From Halisarca cf. caerulea (taxonomy: Eukaryota; Porifera; Demospongiae; Chondrillida; Halisarcidae): 17,000 nucleotides of DNA. Both the position numbers and the translations under genes were made by a program. The stretch is taken from NCBI GenBank assembly GCA_963170055.1, contig CAUJGJ010000119.1:1-17000 (forward strand). The letters run 5' to 3'. The first letter of the stretch is position 1, and each line of letters starts with the position of its first letter. The notes beneath the pieces are model-generated. The model saw only the letters and a list, made by a program, of their open reading frames with translations, ran no database searches and was not told the origin of the DNA. Below are positions 16,313 to 17,000 of the stretch, piece after piece.

Positions 16313-16915
16313 CGTACATTTACATTCATGTATACACATGTATACATCACAGCTACATCTGTGTCCACATTTTTATGTGCAAATAATTACATCACACACA
16401 CATACATGAGTAGCATCGCTCAGTTCATTCCTGACATCTTCGAGCTGTGCTTGCAGATCAGCAGCCTTCCTCTCCATAGTGTGAGCCTTGCTTTCAGCTG
16501 CTTCAAGCTCCTGGGATACTTTCACATTGTTGGACTCAGCTTTATTCTTGGCAGAGGTGATATTGGATAGTTGACTGGCTTGGTCTTGGAACTGCGTACA
16601 AAGAGAAGAAATACTTGTAACCCATTCTGCGCATCAGACACGCATGCATGCATGCATGCACACACACACACACACACACACGTACGCACGCGCACACACA
16701 CTCATGCACACACGTATGCACCGAACACATCCATCCACCCACACACACAAACACACAATACTATGAATGTATGTACTTTGGAGTTCATCTCAGTCAGCTG
16801 CTCTTCAGCCAATCTCAGCTTCTTGTCTAGAGATGACCCACTTCTCTGTAGTTCTTCAACGTGGCTCTGAAGATCAGCTACTTCTGTCTTGTAGGAACTG
16901 CTCTCTCGTTCAAAC
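7965..16915 (-). CDS. Class II myosin heavy chain, striated-muscle type, C-terminal rod (13 exons, 5' partial)
   Basis: This gene encodes the distal part of the myosin II rod, the dimeric coiled coil that packs into bipolar thick filaments. No motor domain is in the window. Thirteen minus-strand exons, all with AG acceptors and GT donors and mutually compatible phases, join to about 719 codons: 16915-16777, 16591-16406, 16202-16006, 15724-15454, 15279-15201, 13905-13790, 13058-12741, 12109-11714, 10937-10833, 10699-10629, 9105-8976, 8365-8237, 7988-7965. The protein is a near-continuous heptad repeat rich in E, K, Q and L. Family landmarks occur in order: [68 protein letters not shown] and [20 protein letters not shown]. 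From memory of the family, the spacing fits striated-type rods, which run about 720 residues from the equivalent point to the end, better than nonmuscle or smooth-muscle rods. The tail ends in a short basic-then-acidic non-helical piece. Paramyosin or nonmuscle myosin are less likely alternatives. The 5' exons lie beyond 17000. Confidence 0.93.
8038..8140. repeat. (TG)n microsatellite in the last myosin intron
   Basis: A long TG tract with few interruptions fills much of the 248-nt intron 7989-8236. Confidence 0.97.
8237..8365 (-). CDS. Myosin rod exon l, end of coiled coil and start of tailpiece
   Basis: The acceptor is tcttgtgtgcag and the donor is CCAAAG|gtacag. The exon has 129 nt (43 codons). 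It encodes [20 protein letters not shown]... SSLESQ, which ends the heptads, followed by [12 protein letters not shown], a basic proline-containing stretch that starts the non-helical tailpiece. Confidence 0.92.
8423..8731 (+). repeat. Exact 23-bp direct repeat 286 bp apart
   Basis: CTGTGCCTAGTTTAACCGCT followed by AAC occurs at 8423-8445 and 8709-8731 in the intron between exons k and l. There are no terminal inverted repeats between the copies. Confidence 0.85.
8791..8823. repeat. Perfect 11-bp hairpin
   Basis: CATTCCCAGCA (8791-8801) and TGCTGGGAATG (8813-8823) flank an 11-nt loop within a myosin intron. Confidence 0.7.
8976..9105 (-). CDS. Myosin rod exon k
   Basis: The acceptor is cctcaactccag and the donor is GATGCT|gtgagt. 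The exon has 130 nt, and its first base completes the split arginine. It encodes [20 protein letters not shown]... to LRRQVEDA. The 1,523-nt upstream intron holds the nested transposon complex at 9303-10454. Confidence 0.9.
9452..10081. mobile_element. 630-bp TA-flanked MITE with CCTTAAGG termini
   Basis: The ends read CCTTAAGGTTACAAATGTTA and, in reverse complement, CCTTAAGGCTACAAATGTTA, continuing as a longer imperfect TIR through TAGC. Both sides abut TA (9450-9451, 10082-10083). The motif TTAGCGGGTA recurs inside near both ends. It is non-coding. Confidence 0.8.
10228..10336. mobile_element. 109-bp MITE with perfect 8-bp target duplication
   Basis: The TIRs GGTTATTTCTTCGTGTAAG (10228-10246) and CTTACACGAAGAAATAACC (10318-10336) are perfect over 19 bp. 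ATAATCTG flanks it on both sides (10220-10227, 10337-10344), an hAT-like target size. The interior is three 21-bp units starting CATGAACATGTAAC. Confidence 0.88.
10576..10628. repeat. (CA)n tract abutting the exon j donor
   Basis: On the minus strand the intron begins directly with GTGTGTGT at the 10629 donor. Confidence 0.95.
10629..10699 (-). CDS. Myosin rod exon j
   Basis: The acceptor is cttcccttgttag and the donor is AAGAG|gtgtgt, again inside a (GT)n tract. The exon has 71 nt and ends two bases into an arginine codon. It encodes [17 protein letters not shown]... ALK, the 'v.eLE.eLE.eqk' block. It is the shortest internal exon. Confidence 0.88.
10738..10832. repeat. (CA)n tract abutting the exon i donor
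   Basis: About 95 of the 133 nt of this intron are (GT)n on the minus strand, starting exactly at the splice donor. There is one interruption near 10806. Confidence 0.96.
10833..10937 (-). CDS. Myosin rod exon i
   Basis: The acceptor is tgctgtcattttag and the donor is CAGAAG|gtgtgt, where the donor GT is the first unit of a (GT)n microsatellite. The exon has 105 nt (35 codons). It encodes [20 protein letters not shown]... LTVLKQK, matching the 'VKDLQ.rLDEAE' landmark. Confidence 0.9.
11109..11381. repeat. 21-bp minisatellite, 13 copies
   Basis: The unit is TGGCACATATTGNTNCACTA plus one base. Variants alternate between GTTGCACTAG, GCTGCACTAG and GATACACTAA, suggesting higher-order mixing. 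Frames are open on both strands because the unit is seven codons. It lies in intron 10938-11713. Confidence 0.95.
11409..11660. mobile_element. 252-bp TIR element
   Basis: CAGTGTTAGAAATAA at the left pairs with TTATTTCTAACATTG at the right. The flanks CTAGTG and CTGGTG could be an eroded duplication. TCAGACA/TCGGACA words recur inside. The superfamily is unclear. Confidence 0.55.
11714..12109 (-). CDS. Myosin rod exon h
   Basis: The acceptor is tacctctttgcag and the donor is CAGAAG|gttagt. The exon has 396 nt (132 codons, phase 0), the longest exon here. It encodes [18 protein letters not shown]... to SVSSLEKQK. The reading frame stays open upstream through the 38-bp minisatellite in the intron, as far as 12622. 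Confidence 0.92.
12172..12586. repeat. 38-bp minisatellite, 11 copies
   Basis: Units contain GGGGCAGTGTGAGGTGAGGT and AGTATCTCCCGTACA. Starts are spaced 38 bp in the right half and slightly irregularly on the left. It fills most of the intron between exons g and h, and on the minus strand none of its three register phases creates a stop in the exon h frame. Confidence 0.94.
12741..13058 (-). CDS. Myosin rod exon g
   Basis: The acceptor is gcatgcttacag and the donor is CTTAAG|gttcca. The exon has 318 nt (106 codons, phase 0). It encodes [19 protein letters not shown]... with [10 protein letters not shown] and [20 protein letters not shown], and ends NKKLSAHLK. Reading on past the donor meets a stop about 22 codons in, so retention of the following intron would truncate the protein. 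Confidence 0.92.
13592..13786. repeat. 25-bp minisatellite with higher-order structure, 7 copies
   Basis: Three units of AGCACCCATCTTCTACCAAT plus CTCCT are followed by GATATACATTAA, then four more units and GATATACA. The block ends about 3 bp before the exon f donor. Confidence 0.94.
13790..13905 (-). CDS. Myosin rod exon f
   Basis: The acceptor is tactcctttag and the donor is CTCCAG|gtgtgt. The exon has 116 nt, and its first two bases complete the split glycine. It encodes (G)[19 protein letters not shown]... to ELTQQLQ, the 'L.EGG...HEL.K.RK.LE' landmark typical of striated-type rods. The upstream intron (13906-15200) holds two transposons. The downstream intron starts 3 bp before a 25-bp minisatellite block. 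Confidence 0.9.
13931..14519. mobile_element. 589-bp TA-flanked element carrying an exon-like ORF
   Basis: The 26-bp TIRs begin CAGTAGTATCTGTTTTGAGA (left) and CAGTGGTACCTGTTTTGAGA (right, reverse complement), both continuing GACCAC. There are only two mismatches over 26 bp. TA flanks both ends (13929-13930, 14520-14521). It sits in the intron between myosin exons e and f. Confidence 0.8.
14188..14358 (+). other. Exon-like ORF, 57 codons, inside the transposon
   Basis: It is bounded by ttttgccttcaatag|G at the left and AAG|gtataa at the right. It reads [19 protein letters not shown], then [18 protein letters not shown], then [18 protein letters not shown], with a balanced composition. It is on the strand opposite to myosin. 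I do not recognise it. It could be a captured host exon, a transposase remnant, or chance. Confidence 0.35.
14782..15141. mobile_element. 360-bp hAT-like MITE with GAAATCTT array
   Basis: The TIRs CGAGGGGTCCGCAAC (14782-14796) and GTTGCGGACCCCTCG (15127-15141) are perfect. TGAATACC flanks both ends (14774-14781 and 15142-15149), a perfect 8-bp target duplication. The interior is some 30 variably spaced GAAATCTT/GAAATCTC words. Confidence 0.9.
15201..15279 (-). CDS. Myosin rod exon e
   Basis: The acceptor is tggtatgtgcag and the donor is CCAAG|gtgaga. The exon has 79 nt and ends one base into a glycine codon. It encodes [19 protein letters not shown]... DNKHLQ, equivalent to the family's 'lk..ye...e.....krenk.lq' block. 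Confidence 0.9.
15329..15372. repeat. (CA)n microsatellite
   Basis: This CA tract lies in the 174-nt intron between myosin exons d and e. Confidence 0.95.
15454..15724 (-). CDS. Myosin rod exon d
   Basis: The acceptor is ccttgttttgcag and the donor is GAG|gtgaaa. The exon has 271 nt. Its first G completes the split lysine, giving ...[16 protein letters not shown], which matches the myosin rod order. It then encodes 90 codons to DARRYNTE. Confidence 0.92.
15747..15830. repeat. Short tandem repeat, period about 20-22 bp, 4 copies
   Basis: CCAGTCAGGACAGGT recurs four times with drift (CCAGTTAGGACAGGT, CCAATCAGTACAGGT) just upstream, on the minus strand, of the exon d acceptor. Confidence 0.8.
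16006..16202 (-). CDS. Myosin rod exon c
   Basis: The acceptor is cttattttccag and the donor is GCTAA|gtacgt. The exon has 197 nt and ends two bases into a lysine codon. It encodes [14 protein letters not shown]... with the strongly conserved [21 protein letters not shown] and [10 protein letters not shown] landmarks of myosin II rods. This is one of the most diagnostic exons. Confidence 0.92.
16265..16310. repeat. (CA)n microsatellite
   Basis: This CA tract lies in the intron between myosin exons b and c. Confidence 0.95.
16406..16591 (-). CDS. Myosin rod exon b
   Basis: The acceptor is tttgtacgcag and the donor is CAT|gtatgt. The exon has 186 nt (62 codons, phase 0 at both ends). It encodes [15 protein letters not shown]... 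to RNELSDATH. The 185-nt intron before it carries a (CA)n tract. Confidence 0.88.
16640..16755. repeat. (GCAT)n/(CA)n compound microsatellite
   Basis: GCATGCATGCATGCA is followed by CA repeats with CG interruptions, filling much of the intron between exons a and b. Confidence 0.9.
16777..16915 (-). CDS. Myosin rod exon a
   Basis: The acceptor is ttctctttctag at 16916-16917 and the donor is AAA|gtacat at 16776. The exon has 139 nt: one base completing a codon from the upstream exon, then 46 codons. It encodes [15 protein letters not shown]... to LTEMNSK, a charged heptad coiled coil. The preceding exon lies outside the window. Confidence 0.85.
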
Positions 16916-17000
16916 CTAGAAAGAGAACAATACATAAGCCATGACCACAAAGATCTCAAGACGGACATCAAATACTACATTATAGCAGGAAATTTTTGTG

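Overview
The window is eukaryotic nuclear DNA from an animal. It carries spliced genes with GT-AG introns, very abundant (CA/TG)n microsatellites, many minisatellites, and a dense load of small non-autonomous DNA transposons (MITEs). There are no bacterial-style operons, and I found no rRNA, tRNA or CRISPR. An early-branching marine invertebrate such as a sponge is a reasonable guess from the gene structure and repeat style, but the lineage is an inference, not something read directly.

Two genes lie in tandem on the minus strand. The first (16915 down to 7965, 5' end outside the window) encodes the C-terminal ~719 residues of a class II myosin heavy chain rod. I could place 13 exons with consistent splice phases, down to a seven-codon last exon (PEVDDSP-stop) and an AATAAA 30 nt beyond the stop. 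The order and spacing of motifs match striated-muscle-type myosin rods better than nonmuscle ones. The second gene (about 5103 down to beyond position 1) encodes the N-terminus of a USP7/HAUSP-like ubiquitin hydrolase. Two exons hold the start of the MATH (TRAF-like) domain, and an acidic candidate first exon lies near 5103-4980, preceded by a promoter-like stretch with YY1/E2F-like, E-box and ETS-like motifs.

Layout from left to right: 1-505, USP7 intron with microsatellite; 506-598, USP7 MATH exon; 599-1923, intron with a TA-flanked MITE; 1924-2170 (or 2108), USP7 exon; 2171-~5000, long intron packed with a 54-bp minisatellite, MITEs (one with an 8-bp hAT-like target duplication), a 21-bp minisatellite and an 83-bp tandem repeat; 5000-5530, putative first exon and promoter; 5531-7929, intergenic DNA with a hairpin MITE, a (TA)n tract, a decayed retroelement-like ORF and TIR elements; 7930-16915, myosin exons and introns; 16916-17000, the next myosin intron.

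Nearly every myosin intron contains a tandem repeat or transposon. The most interesting structures are nested MITEs at 9303-10454, a 24-bp 'solo terminus' insertion inside another MITE at 4688-4711, a 360-bp hAT-like element whose interior is an array of GAAATCTT-like words, an exon-like ORF carried inside a 589-bp TA-flanked element, and two introns whose 5' splice sites are themselves the first bases of (GT)n microsatellites.
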